This document shows positions 1-8,491 of a stretch of DNA of 64,000 bases, piece by piece (position 1 is the stretch's first letter; the number at the start of each line of letters is the position of its first letter). The stretch is from DAIDKA01 sp035487155 (GTDB lineage Bacteria; Pseudomonadota; Gammaproteobacteria; Steroidobacterales; Steroidobacteraceae), in the NCBI GenBank assembly GCA_035487155.1, contig DATHMK010000081.1, forward strand, positions 1-64,000, read 5' to 3'. Under the pieces are notes generated by a model, which worked only from the letters and a program-made list of their open reading frames with translations, ran no database searches and was not told where the DNA came from. The position numbers were made by a program, and so were the translations under genes.

Positions 1-2213
1 GCACGTTCATCGACCTTCTTGCCCAGGATCTGTTCCGGCGCCATGTATTTCGGCGAGCCGATCACGTACCCGGTCTTGGTGAGCTGGGTGTCACCCTCGC
101 GATGGGCCGCCGCCACGCCGAAATCGACGATTTTAAGCAGCCCGTCCTGGTTGATGAGCACGTTGGCGGGTTTCAGATCGCGATGCACGATGCCGACCTG
201 GTGGGCGACGGTCATGCCGGTGGCGATATCGCAGCCGAACTGCAGCGCGCGCCGCAGCTCCATGGGTTTCTCATTGACGATCTCCCCGCCCAGGGTATGG
301 GAGGGGAAGTACTCCATGGAGATGGCATACAGGCCCTGGATGTACAGGAAGTCGTAGATGCGGATGACGTTCTTGTGCGTGATCTTGCGCGAGTAGCGCA
401 GCTCGTGCACGAACCGCTTCATCACCTCTTCATCTTCGGCGACGTTCGGGTTCAGGAACTTGAGGATGAGGCGCTCATCGACGACCGTATCCTCCATGAG
501 CAGCACGGTGCCGAAGGCACCGCGACCGATGCGATCGATGTACTTGTAGCGCCCTTCGATGATGTCGCCGGTCTTGAGCGTGGTGATATCCAGCCGCGCC
601 GGCTCACCCTGCTTGCGCACCTTCTCCAGCGCCGCTTCGGGCAGCACCGTGGTACCGGAGGGGCCGGAGGGGCCCGTGGTGGGGCCGGAGGAGGCCGGCG
701 GTCGGGCCGGGGAACTCGCCGCGGCGCGCGCCACCTGGGCCGCCACCGAGGTCAGCGTTCCGGGCGCCGCCACCGGGCTGTTGCCGGTGCGGATATCCAT
801 TTCGGCCAGGGCCGCGGTGGCCAGGCGCGCCACGGTCTGGTCCTCGGAGCTCACCTGGGACTGAAGGCCTGCCCGCACCTGCTCGGCCTGCCGGTCATCG
901 GCGAGTTTCGCCAGCGCCTGGATGGCCTCGATGCGGATTTCGCGCTCCGGGCGCGACAACAGCGGCAATATGGCATCGATCTGCTGGGGCTCGCCAAGCT
1001 TGCCCAGGGCGCGCACGACCACCGGCAGCGCCTTGGCGTTGCCGGTCTTGAGCATCTCCAGCAGTCGCGGCATCGCCCGCTTGCTGCCGATATCGGCCAG
1101 CGCATCGATGGCGCGCTCGCTGACCCACCAGTCATTGTCACGGGTGGCGGCGATCAGGTGATCCACGGCGCGCTCGTCCTTGGTCTGATTCAGGATCTCG
1201 ATGGCGGCACGCCGCACGCCCTCGTCCTTCTCGTGCACCAGCTGCAGCACCGCATCGATGACCTTGGGGCCGCCGATCTTGCCGAGTGCATCCGCGGCGC
1301 GGCTCTGTACCCACCAGTCGCTGTCCTTCAGGGCCTGCACCAGATATTTGATGCTGCTGGCATTGCCCACTTCGTTGAGGACTTCCACCGCCGAGCGGCG
1401 CGCGTACTCGTTTTCATCCTTCAGCACATCGATCAGGTAGCGCACGGTGTCGGGATGGTTGGCCTTGATGACCACATCCACGGCTTTGTTCTGGACATCG
1501 ATCTCAGGGTCGCGCAGCAGCGCGCACAGGCGCTGCACATCGACCAGATTGTCCATTTTCTGCAAGGCGCCCAGCGTCGCGCCGCGAATCAGTTTGTGCG
1601 GATCCTTCAACTGCGCCATCAGCGCGGTCTGAACTTCCGGCAGGTTGAAGCGCGACAGGATATTGATGATGTGAACGCGGGCGATCGCATCCTTGCCGTG
1701 CAGCCGGCCGATGAGTTCGGGTACCGCGTTGGCATCGGAAATTTCACCTATGATGCGAAACAGCGCGGCCTTCTCGTTCGGCTCCTGCTGATAGGCCACG
1801 GCCAGCAGTTCACGCACGTTGTAACGCGCTTTTTGCGCTGCAACAATCTCCAGCACCGCGGATTTGGAGATGCCGGGCACCGCCAGGGCCTCCAGCAGCA
1901 GGTTCGGCGGGAAGTTGCGCGAGGTGGTCAGGGCCCAGGAAATGCCGGCGATGACGCGCGGGCTGCCCTCGACCAGGCCTTGCAGGAAACGCGGAAAGGT
2001 CTTGGCGCTGATCAGTGCGGAGAGCACATCAACCATCACCACCGTGGTGTTCTTGTCGGCTTCCGGCAGGGCGGCCAGGACAGCGTCAATCGCACCAGGT
2101 CCCAAGTCCTTCAGCTTGGCTGCGGCCTTGAGAACTGACGGATCATTGGGGCCGGTGCCGGACCGGATGTCAGTGACCAGCCTGTCGGCGCGTAAATTCG
2201 TGAAGAAGCTCAT
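1..2213 (-). CDS. HEAT-repeat Ser/Thr protein kinase (C-terminus cut by window edge)
   Basis: About 737 codons are visible; the gene runs off the left edge inside the kinase activation loop. Residues ~30-470 are tandem helical HEAT-type repeats, with recurring DWWVQSRAADALGKIG-like and EVRRAAIEIL-like units. A Pro/Ser/Gly/Thr-rich linker lies at ~471-520. A Hanks-type kinase domain starts near 550: glycine loop IGRGAFG, the lysine of LILKFL, HRDLKPAN near 676, DFG near 694, and YMAPEQ. The catalytic residues seen are intact, so it should be active. HEAT repeats commonly mediate protein-protein contacts, so this arm may select substrates (inference). No signal peptide or membrane segment is visible in the part seen. 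The start is the ATG of MSFFTNLRAD. It is divergent from the mrp gene. Targets cannot be read from the sequence. Confidence 0.88.
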   Translation of the reverse strand, partial: MSFFTNLRADRLVTDIRSGTGPNDPSVLKAAAKLKDLGPGAIDAVLAALPEADKNTTVVMVDVLSALISAKTFPRFLQGLVEGSPRVIAGISWALTTSRNFPPNLLLEALAVPGISKSAVLEIVAAQKARYNVRELLAVAYQQEPNEKAALFRIIGEISDANAVPELIGRLHGKDAIARVHIINILSRFNLPEVQTALMAQLKDPHKLIRGATLGALQKMDNLVDVQRLCALLRDPEIDVQNKAVDVVIKANHPDTVRYLIDVLKDENEYARRSAVEVLNEVGNASSIKYLVQALKDSDWWVQSRAADALGKIGGPKVIDAVLQLVHEKDEGVRRAAIEILNQTKDERAVDHLIAATRDNDWWVSERAIDALADIGSKRAMPRLLEMLKTGNAKALPVVVRALGKLGEPQQIDAILPLLSRPEREIRIEAIQALAKLADDRQAEQVRAGLQSQVSSEDQTVARLATAALAEMDIRTGNSPVAAPGTLTSVAAQVARAAASSPARPPASSGPTTGPSGPSGTTVLPEAALEKVRKQGEPARLDITTLKTGDIIEGRYKYIDRIGRGAFGTVLLMEDTVVDERLILKFLNPNVAEDEEVMKRFVHELRYSRKITHKNVIRIYDFLYIQGLYAISMEYFPSHTLGGEIVNEKPMELRRALQFGCDIATGMTVAHQVGIVHRDLKPANVLINQDGLLKIVDFGVAAAHREGDTQLTKTGYVIGSPKYMAPEQILGKKVDER

Positions 2214-2378
2214 TCAGCCGACAGCTAACCCGTCTCTCGATCTACCCTTGGGATTGGCCAACGGTGCAGTCCGACGCCCGTCGGTAACCAATTGATTATG
2301 CCACAGCGAACCGCCGCTGCTGCGTCAAAGCCATACATGCGATTACAATCCGGCGCCATTTGCAGACATGATGGTGTC

Positions 2379-3473
2379 ATGAACGATCCGCGCCTCAATC
2401 CGATACGCACGGCCATTGAAAATCATGCCGATCCGTTCCTGGGTGAAACCCTGGGAGCGGCCCAGGCAATTGATGACATAGCGCTGCGCGAAGGCCGCGT
2501 AAAGGTCCGATTGCGCTTCGGATTTCCCGTTGGGGGCTACGCCCAGGCCCTGGCGCAGGCGCTGCGCGCTGCCGTGGATCCGGTGGCCGGCGGGCTGCCC
2601 CTGGACATTGAACTGAGTGCGCAGATCCATGCGCACGCCGTGCAGCGACCATTGAAGCCGCTGCCCGGCGTCAAGAACATTGTTGCAGTCGCCTCCGGCA
2701 AGGGCGGCGTTGGCAAGTCCACGGTCGCCGCGAATCTGGCCCTGGCCTGGGCGGCCCAGGGTGCCCGGGTGGGCATGCTGGATGCGGATATCTACGGCCC
2801 CAGCCAGCCGCTGATGCTGGGTCTGAGCGGACAGCGCCCCAACGCGCTGGACGGCAAGCACATCGAGCCCCTGGCGGCCCATGGCATCGTGGCGATGTCG
2901 ATCGGCTTTCTCATCGATCCGCAGCAGCCCATGGTGTGGCGCGGCCCGATGGTCACCCAGGCGCTCACGCAACTGCTCAGCGACACGCGATGGGGCGAAC
3001 TGGACTACCTGGTGGTGGACATGCCGCCGGGCACCGGAGATATACAGCTGACGCTCGCGCAGCGCGTGCCGGTGGCGGGCGCGGTCATCGTGACGACCCC
3101 CCAGGACATCGCCCTGGCCGATGCCCGCAAGGGTCTGGCGATGTTCGAGAAGGTGGCCGTTCCGGTGCTCGGCATTGTCGAGAACATGAGCATCCATGTG
3201 TGCAGCAACTGCGGTCACGCCGAACACATCTTCGGCTCCGGCGGCGGTGCGCGCATGGCCGCGCAGGCCGGCGTGCGGCTGCTGGGCGAGCTGCCGCTGG
3301 ATGCGCGCATCCGCGAGGATGCCGATGGCGGCCGGCCCACGGTGGTTGCCGAACCGGAATCGCGGCGCGCACAGCTGTATTTCGAGATGGCGCGGCGCAC
3401 CGCTGCGACCCTGGCGCGGCGCGCGCGCGATCGCAGCCTGGTGTTTCCGAATATCGTCGTCGAACAGTCCTGA
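2379..3473 (+). CDS. apbC: Mrp/ApbC Fe-S cluster carrier P-loop ATPase
   Basis: 364 aa from the ATG of MNDPRLNP. Mrp/ApbC/NBP35-family proteins bind and deliver Fe-S clusters to apo-proteins in the cytosol, using ATP. The N-terminal ~90 residues match the small FSCA/DUF59-like domain usual in bacterial Mrp. The deviant Walker A GKGGVGKST follows, then the switch motif DADIYGPSQP, the Walker B-like VVDMPPGTGD, and a C-terminal CSNC pair that would bridge the cluster in a dimer. An in-frame reading extends upstream to 2292, but the chosen ATG gives the usual family length. A TACAAT hexamer about 30 bases upstream could be a -10. Its 3' end is five bases from the convergent dcd gene. Assignment is firm; the client proteins are unknown. 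Confidence 0.93.
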   Translation: MNDPRLNPIRTAIENHADPFLGETLGAAQAIDDIALREGRVKVRLRFGFPVGGYAQALAQALRAAVDPVAGGLPLDIELSAQIHAHAVQRPLKPLPGVKNIVAVASGKGGVGKSTVAANLALAWAAQGARVGMLDADIYGPSQPLMLGLSGQRPNALDGKHIEPLAAHGIVAMSIGFLIDPQQPMVWRGPMVTQALTQLLSDTRWGELDYLVVDMPPGTGDIQLTLAQRVPVAGAVIVTTPQDIALADARKGLAMFEKVAVPVLGIVENMSIHVCSNCGHAEHIFGSGGGARMAAQAGVRLLGELPLDARIREDADGGRPTVVAEPESRRAQLYFEMARRTAATLARRARDRSLVFPNIVVEQS

Positions 3474-3478
3474 AGGAC

Positions 3479-4660
3479 CTAGAAGCTTGGGGTCCTGAAC
3501 TGCTTGGAAAGCTTCAGTTCCTGGCCCTGATAGTTTGAGGCGATCTCCCCGCCGTAGAGCGCGTGCGGGCGTTCCGCCATCCGCTCGTACTTCAACCATC
3601 CGACACGCTGGCCCTCCTCCAGAACGAAGGGGACCTCATGCGAGCGGACCTCGAGCACGCCGCGGCTGCGTCCCACCGATCGGGTCGCGGCGTCCCAGCC
3701 AAACCCCGGATCGAAGAACCCGGCATAGTGCACCCGGAATTCGCCGGCCCGCGTGTCGTAGGGCAGCATTTCCGCGGCGAAATCCGGTGGTACCGAGATT
3801 GCTTCCTTGGTCATCAGGATATAGAACTCATCCGGATCCAGAATGAGAGAGCCGCTGCGGTGAAAGCGGATCGGCTCCCAGAAATCCAGCGGGTCGTAGT
3901 CCCTGCGGTCCAGGTCGATGCGCCGGGTATGCTTGCGGGCGCGCCAACCGACCAGCGTGCCGTCCACGCCGGCGCCTTTGAGATCTATCGAAAACGGCAG
4001 GAAGCCGGTCTTGTCGCTGATATCCGCACGGTCGGTGATCTGCCGTTCGCTGAGCAATTGCCGCCAGTCGGCACCGGTTATCGCCCTGGGTTCCGCGCCG
4101 CGCGTGCGTTGAAACCTCAGCTGATTGAGCTTGGTTCCGGCGCGCACCACCACACTGAAGGTGCGCGGCGCGATCTCCAGGTACAGCTGCCCTTCGTAGC
4201 CTTCCTCGAGTTCATCAAAATGAGTGCTCCGGTCAGCGATCAGCCGGGTCAGGATATCCAGCCGGCCGGTGGAACTCTTGGGATTCGCGAACGCGGCCAC
4301 GTCGCTGCGCAGGCGCACGGATTCCTGAAGCGGCACCACGTACAGACGCCCGCGTTCCAGCACGGCGCCCTGGCGCAGGTCCATGCCGAAGCTTTCAAAG
4401 TCGCGATCGAGCTCGCGCATCTTCTCCAGCACCGAGGTGTCGCGGCCCGGCAGGAAGCTGGCATCGATCGGGTACGCCACATCACCGAGTCGCAGGTCGA
4501 TGCTCGCCGGCTGTATCTGCTCCTGGGTGATCTCGGAGAGGATTCCGCTCGAGACGATGCTGCCGTTGGCGATCATTTCGACAATCTTCTGGCACGGCAG
4601 GATGCCGGTGTACACCGGCGCGCGATGCGTGCCCTCCAGCAAACCAACCCCTTCCATCAC
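3479..4660 (-). CDS. dcd: dCTP deaminase, long two-domain form
   Basis: 393 aa. dCTP deaminase converts dCTP to dUTP and feeds dTMP synthesis. The N-terminal half carries the DCD fold signature: PASIDLRLGD, the FANPKSSTGRLDI segment with its conserved Ser and Arg, and YEGQLYLEIAPR. A second copy of the fold follows in the C-terminal half (DPDEFYILMTKE, HYAGFFDPGFG, VPFVLEEGQRVG). The protein is about twice the length of E. coli Dcd (about 190 aa). It matches the long type known mainly from alphaproteobacteria and some others, in which the two folds are fused. It lies 18 bases downstream of the DUF3108 gene on the same strand and is probably co-transcribed. The first methionine of MMEGVGLLEG is used; a start a few codons later is possible. 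Confidence 0.88.
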   Translation of the reverse strand: MMEGVGLLEGTHRAPVYTGILPCQKIVEMIANGSIVSSGILSEITQEQIQPASIDLRLGDVAYPIDASFLPGRDTSVLEKMRELDRDFESFGMDLRQGAVLERGRLYVVPLQESVRLRSDVAAFANPKSSTGRLDILTRLIADRSTHFDELEEGYEGQLYLEIAPRTFSVVVRAGTKLNQLRFQRTRGAEPRAITGADWRQLLSERQITDRADISDKTGFLPFSIDLKGAGVDGTLVGWRARKHTRRIDLDRRDYDPLDFWEPIRFHRSGSLILDPDEFYILMTKEAISVPPDFAAEMLPYDTRAGEFRVHYAGFFDPGFGWDAATRSVGRSRGVLEVRSHEVPFVLEEGQRVGWLKYERMAERPHALYGGEIASNYQGQELKLSKQFRTPSF

Positions 4661-4678
4661 TATCCTTTCCTGAAGCCT

Positions 4679-5362
4679 TTACGGTTTTTCCGGGTAGCTC
4701 ACGCCGATGATGCGCATCGACAGGTCCACGCTGCCATTGCGGCTGCGATTGGCCTGCAGCGGCAGATAGTTCATCTTCGGCGCCAGCCACAGGCGCGTGA
4801 CCCGATCAGAACCGGGGCGGTCGCTGCGATAGACCACGGTGTCCACCGCGCCCAGGGGAGTATTGAGCACCTCGTTGCGCTCGCGGGTGTAGAAGTATTC
4901 CTTGGCCTGGTCCTTGTCGAAGAGCTTGAACTGCGTGGGCGCCAGACCCGCCTGCAGCTGCCGCATCAGTTCGATCTGCACCGACATGGGGTCCTGGATG
5001 CCCGGGTCCAGGGGCTGATCCACCACATGCTTCTCCGCGGTGCCGTGCACGCGGCCGCTGTCCTGATCGAAGGTGAGATCGACCTCATCACTGTGATCGT
5101 GCGCCAGGCCGCTTTCCTGGTAGTGCACCGGCACCACGTGGCCGTCGCTGAGCGTGAAGGTGCTGCTTTGGATGAGGGCATCGGGAAACACCAGGCGAAA
5201 AATGCCATGCGCCTTGATGTTGGAACTGTAGGTGAAGCTGCCGGACGTCCCCGTCGCGAGCGTCAGGACGGAATCACCGGCCGTGATGCCATGCCAGGCG
5301 ACCTGGAAAGTGGCGACAAAGGGGGCCGGCGGGGGTTGCGGAGGCATCGGGGGGGTCAACAC
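4679..5362 (-). CDS. DUF3108 domain-containing protein
   Basis: 227 aa from a GTG, or 222 aa from the ATG five codons later. The sequence reads as a beta-rich DUF3108 protein: FQVAWHGITAGDS near the start, SDGHVVPVHYQE, the EYFYTRERNEVLNTPLGAVDT segment, and LWLAPKMNYLPLQ near the end. The family is usually periplasmic or envelope-associated and of unknown function. No convincing signal peptide is seen from either start. The leader is short and proline-rich (PPMPPQPPPAP), so a start further upstream or non-classical export remains open. It is divergent from the DUF2066 gene. The shared spacer holds a palindrome that could place a -10 on both strands. Family call is good; function unknown. Confidence 0.8.
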   Translation of the reverse strand: MLTPPMPPQPPPAPFVATFQVAWHGITAGDSVLTLATGTSGSFTYSSNIKAHGIFRLVFPDALIQSSTFTLSDGHVVPVHYQESGLAHDHSDEVDLTFDQDSGRVHGTAEKHVVDQPLDPGIQDPMSVQIELMRQLQAGLAPTQFKLFDKDQAKEYFYTRERNEVLNTPLGAVDTVVYRSDRPGSDRVTRLWLAPKMNYLPLQANRSRNGSVDLSMRIIGVSYPEKP

Positions 5363-5369
5363 CGCAGTG

Positions 5370-5379
5370 ATTGTACAAT
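5370..5379. promoter_or_regulatory. Palindromic bidirectional -10 candidate
   Basis: ATTGTACAAT is a perfect 10-bp palindrome, so it presents TACAAT to both strands between the divergent DUF3108 and DUF2066 genes. It lies six bases before the DUF2066 ATG and seven before the DUF3108 GTG. Transcripts from it would have almost no leader. No good -35 element is visible on either side. Confidence 0.4.
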
Positions 5380-5385
5380 AGCGCC

Positions 5386-6366
5386 ATGAACCTACCTCAT
5401 CGATCGCCCCCGCACCCCTTGCCTCGGCCGGGCTGGCTCACCTGTGGCCTGCTGGCGCTTTTGAGCGCGCTGGCCACGGGGCCGGTATGGGCCCTGCGGC
5501 CGGTACAGGTCTATGCCGTCACCGTACATGGCGCCTCGGCGGCCTCCGTGGTCACCGAGGGCATGCGCCTGGCGCTGGTGCGGGCCACGGGCCGGCGTGA
5601 TGCACCGGCCAATCCGCTGCTGGCGGCAATCGTGCAGAACGCCGCGCAGTACCTGAAGGGCTCGCGGGCCCTGGCCGGGGGTGCCGTGCAGGTCGAGTTC
5701 GACGGCGCGGCGCTGGGGCAGGCCATCAGCGCCGCCGGCGCCAGCCTCTGGGACAGCAACCGGCCCTTCACGCTGGTGGCGCTCAATCCGGTTCCCACCG
5801 GCCCGGCAGGGGATGCGCTGCGCATCCAGCTGGAACAGATCGCCGAGGCGCGCGGTCTGCCGATAAGCCTGGTGCCGCTGGCCGTGAACGATGCGGCCGG
5901 CGTGCCCCTGTCGGATGAGACCATCCTGCAAAGCGCCCAGGCCCTGGGCGGGGATGCGGTACTGATCGGACGGGCCGATGCGGCAAATCCCGGCCAATGG
6001 CAGTGGCACCTGGTGAGCGGCTACACCTCCGATGGCTGGAGCGGCGCCTCGGATGCGGGCATCAACGGCGCGGCGGATTCACTGGCCACCGTGGCCACCG
6101 AAAATGGTTCCAAACCGCTGGTGCAGGTGGCCGTGCAGGTCTCAGGCGTCGCGACCCTGGCGGACTACGCGCGCGTGGAACAGCTGCTGCGCGCCGTGGC
6201 CGGGGTGCAGTCTTCGGGCCTGACCGCGGCTCAGGGCGCGACGGCGACCTTCACGGTGGGCGTGCGCGGCGGCGGGGACGCTCTGGTGCGCGCGCTCGCC
6301 GGCTCAGCGCATCTGGGCACCGCCGCAACCGGTGAGACCCAGGTGCAGCTGAACTACATGCCGTGA
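5386..6366 (+). CDS. DUF2066 domain-containing exported protein
   Basis: 326 aa from the ATG of MNLPHRSP. A signal peptide is clear: a basic start, then the hydrophobic stretch LTCGLLALLSALATG and a small-residue cleavage region before ALRPVQVYAV. The mature part resembles DUF2066, with RLALVRATGRRDAPANPLLAAIV near residues 60-85 and a Gly/Ala/Val-rich alpha/beta body. Function is unknown. In gammaproteobacteria this family is often found next to hda, as it is here. It overlaps the next gene by four bases (GTGA), so the two, and probably hda as well, form one transcription unit. The TTG further upstream would place the start inside the putative promoter and is rejected. Confidence 0.8.
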   Translation: MNLPHRSPPHPLPRPGWLTCGLLALLSALATGPVWALRPVQVYAVTVHGASAASVVTEGMRLALVRATGRRDAPANPLLAAIVQNAAQYLKGSRALAGGAVQVEFDGAALGQAISAAGASLWDSNRPFTLVALNPVPTGPAGDALRIQLEQIAEARGLPISLVPLAVNDAAGVPLSDETILQSAQALGGDAVLIGRADAANPGQWQWHLVSGYTSDGWSGASDAGINGAADSLATVATENGSKPLVQVAVQVSGVATLADYARVEQLLRAVAGVQSSGLTAAQGATATFTVGVRGGGDALVRALAGSAHLGTAATGETQVQLNYMP

Positions 6367-6908
6367 AGGCGCTGCGTTATCTGCCGAACCTGATCTGCCT
6401 GGGACGGATCGCGCTGCTGTGGCCGATTCTCGCGGCGTTGGCGCAGCACGCCTACGGCTGGGCCGCGCTGTGCTTCGCCGTGGCCGGGGTCTCGGACCTG
6501 CTGGATGGCTGGCTCGCCAAACGCTTTGGCTGGACCAGCGAGCTGGGCAAGTGGCTGGATCCGATCGCCGACAAGTGCCTGCTGGTCACGGTGTTCGTGG
6601 TGGCCGCGTGGGCCGGCCTGGTGCCACGCTGGCTCACCGCGGTGGTGGTGGCCCGTGATGTGCTGATCGCGCTGGGCGCTCTCAGCTACATCGCCTGGCT
6701 GGGGCCGCTGGAAGGACGCCCCACCTTCGCCAGCAAGCTCAATACGCTGGTGCAGCTGGCCTATCTGCTGGGCATCCTGATGTTCAAGGCCATCGGCTTT
6801 CCCCCCGTGGCATTGCTGCTGCTGGGAGCCATGGTCACCCTGGTCACGGTGCTGCTGTCCGGAGCGGGCTATGTGATCGAGTACGCGCGCCGCGCCGTGC
6901 ACGCCTGA
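6363..6908 (+). CDS. CDP-alcohol phosphatidyltransferase (PgsA-like)
   Basis: 181 aa with several membrane segments; GTG start overlapping the previous stop. The family motif D-x2-DG-x2-A(K/R)-x8-G-x3-D-x3-D is complete in DLLDGWLAKRF followed by GKWLDPIAD near residues 44-69. All acidic metal and CDP ligands are present. Such enzymes transfer a phosphatidyl group from CDP-diacylglycerol to an alcohol at the inner membrane. Length and motif resemble phosphatidylglycerophosphate synthase, but the usual pgsA neighbours (uvrC) are absent and the paralogue linked to hda is not always the main PgsA. The acceptor is therefore left open. Confidence 0.82.
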   Translation: MKALRYLPNLICLGRIALLWPILAALAQHAYGWAALCFAVAGVSDLLDGWLAKRFGWTSELGKWLDPIADKCLLVTVFVVAAWAGLVPRWLTAVVVARDVLIALGALSYIAWLGPLEGRPTFASKLNTLVQLAYLLGILMFKAIGFPPVALLLLGAMVTLVTVLLSGAGYVIEYARRAVHA

Positions 6909-6917
6909 GGCTTGACC

Positions 6918-7616
6918 ATGGATCAGTTGCCCCTGGGATTGCGGCTGGCGGATCGCGCCGTGTTCGACACCTTCTGGCCGTCGGGCAATGAACAGCTGCT
7001 GGAGCACCTGAAGGCCGTGGCCCGCGGCGAGGTCGCCGGAGTGACCTGGCTCGCGGGGCCACATGCCAGCGGCAAGTCCCATCTGCTGCAGGCGGCCTGC
7101 GCGCTCGCGCCGGCCGCGCGGCGCTGCGGATATTTTCCTCTGGGACAGCTTTCGAGGCTGGGGCCGGCGGCACTGGAGGGTCTGCCGCGGCTGGACCTGG
7201 TGTGCCTGGATGATGTGCAGCGCGCGGCGGGCGATGCCGAGTGGGAGCGCGCCCTGTTCGGTTTGTATCGCGAGCTCGAAGACCAGGGTGGGTCGCTGCT
7301 CGCCGCGGCGCCCGAAGCCCCGGCGCTGCTGGCCTGGGGCCTGCCGGACTTGGGTTCGCGCTTCACCGCGGCGGCGATTTTCACGCTGCGGCCGCTGGAT
7401 GAGGCGGCGCAACGCCAGGCGCTGATGCTGCGCGCGAAAGTACGCGGCTTCGAGTTGCCCGAGGACCTCGCGCGCTGGTTGCAGCAGCGCTATCCGCGCG
7501 ACATGGGCACGCTCTACCAGCTGCTGGACACGCTCGACAGCGCCAGCCTGGTGGCGCAGCGGCGCCTGACGCTGCCCTTCATCCGTTCAGTCCTGCGGCA
7601 GCGGCCCCAGCCTTAG
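6918..7616 (+). CDS. hda: DnaA regulatory inactivator Hda
   Basis: 232 aa from the ATG of MDQLPLGLRL. Hda is a DnaA-related AAA+ protein. Bound to the DNA-loaded sliding clamp, it stimulates ATP hydrolysis by DnaA after initiation. The N-terminal QLPLGL matches the clamp-binding motif. Further matches are the P-loop GPHASGKSHLL near residue 45, the Walker B-like VCLDDVQ, the GSRF box that carries the arginine finger, and a C-terminal lid with RDMGTLYQLLDTLD. Placement behind DUF2066 and a CDP-alcohol transferase supports the call. Its last 30 bases overlap the convergent WrbA-like gene, so the two 3' ends share sequence. Confidence 0.92.
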   Translation: MDQLPLGLRLADRAVFDTFWPSGNEQLLEHLKAVARGEVAGVTWLAGPHASGKSHLLQAACALAPAARRCGYFPLGQLSRLGPAALEGLPRLDLVCLDDVQRAAGDAEWERALFGLYRELEDQGGSLLAAAPEAPALLAWGLPDLGSRFTAAAIFTLRPLDEAAQRQALMLRAKVRGFELPEDLARWLQQRYPRDMGTLYQLLDTLDSASLVAQRRLTLPFIRSVLRQRPQP

Positions 7617-8189
7617 GGCAATCTGCGCCACGCGCCGGCCCAGCGCCTGCGCCAGACCCTTCTCCTCGGCGCTCAGGCCGCCGCTGGCGATGCCACTCAC
7701 ATGGGTGGCGCCGTAGGGTGCGCCACCGGAGCGGGTCTGATGTAACGCATCTTCGGTGTAGGGCAGTCCCACCAGGATCATGCCGTGATGCAATAGCGGC
7801 AGCATCATGCTCAGCAGAGTGGTCTCCTGACCGCCATGCATGCTCTGGGTGGAGGTGAAAACCGCCGCCGGCTTACCGGCCAGTGCACCGCTGGCCCACA
7901 GCGCACCGGTACCATCCAGAAAGTGTTTGAGCGGCGCCGCCATGTTGCCGAAGCGTGTCGGGCTGCCCAGCACCAGGCCGTCGGCGCCGGCCAGGTCCTC
8001 CGGCGTCGCATAGGCCGGGCCACTGGCCGGCACCGGCTGCGCCGGGCCATCGACGGCGGTTGCGACCGCAGGCACCGTGCGCAACAGGGCGCTGGCCCCA
8101 GGGACCGCTTCGATGCCGCGGCAGACCTGCCGCGCCAGTTCCAGCGTTGCGCCATTGCGTGAATAGAACAGAACCAGGATCCGCGCCAT
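7587..8189 (-). CDS. wrbA: WrbA-like NAD(P)H:quinone oxidoreductase
   Basis: 200 aa, the normal size for WrbA (198 aa in E. coli). The enzyme binds FMN and reduces quinones by two electrons, protecting against redox cycling. It starts MARILVLFYSRNGATLELA, with the flavodoxin phosphate loop near residues 9-16. The FMN-binding segments GSPTRFGNMAAPLKHFLD and FTSTQSMHGGQETTLLSM follow, then LPYTEDALHQTRSGGAPYGATH, typical of WrbA rather than plain flavodoxin. It is convergent with and overlaps hda, and is divergent from the acylphosphatase gene with only a 23-bp gap. Confidence 0.9.
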   Translation of the reverse strand: MARILVLFYSRNGATLELARQVCRGIEAVPGASALLRTVPAVATAVDGPAQPVPASGPAYATPEDLAGADGLVLGSPTRFGNMAAPLKHFLDGTGALWASGALAGKPAAVFTSTQSMHGGQETTLLSMMLPLLHHGMILVGLPYTEDALHQTRSGGAPYGATHVSGIASGGLSAEEKGLAQALGRRVAQIALRLGPLPQD

Positions 8190-8212
8190 GGGATCGATAG
8201 TACCAGCGTAAA

Positions 8213-8491
8213 ATGCATGCCGGCATGGTGAGCAAGATCTGTTGGGTGAGCGGACGGGTACAGGGCGTGTATTACCGGGGCACGGCCGTCAGCCAGGCGC
8301 GGGCCGCGGGCATCAGCGGCTATGCGCGCAATCTGCCCGACGGGCGGGTCGAGGTCCTGGTACAGGGACCGCAGGCGGCGGTGGAGGCCTTCATCCAGTG
8401 GCTGTGGATCGGGTCGGCGGCCGCGAAGGTCACGGGCGTGGAAGTGCGCGAGGTCCAGGCCGCACTGCGTCCGGGATTTACTTCCGAATGA
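8213..8491 (+). CDS. acyP: Acylphosphatase
   Basis: 92 aa (or 88 aa from the second ATG). Acylphosphatase hydrolyses the carboxyl-phosphate bond of acyl phosphates. The catalytic loop is VSGRVQGVYYRG with the essential arginine, and the conserved asparagine is in GYARNLPDGRVEV. The usual GVGFR/GVFFR reads GVYYR here, a mild variation. The gene is divergent from the WrbA-like gene. It overlaps the convergent transglycosylase gene by 14 bases at its 3' end. Confidence 0.92.
   Translation: MHAGMVSKICWVSGRVQGVYYRGTAVSQARAAGISGYARNLPDGRVEVLVQGPQAAVEAFIQWLWIGSAAAKVTGVEVREVQAALRPGFTSE

Noticed and set aside
102..2138. A 678-codon plus-strand open frame across the kinase gene
   Set aside because: It is antisense to the HEAT-repeat kinase. 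Its His/Gln/Asp/Leu-rich composition has no domain, while the minus-strand reading shows complete kinase and HEAT motifs.
3563..5389. A 608-codon plus-strand frame over dcd and the DUF3108 gene
   Set aside because: Antisense shadow of GC-rich genes; it spans two well-supported minus-strand genes and has no recognisable domain.
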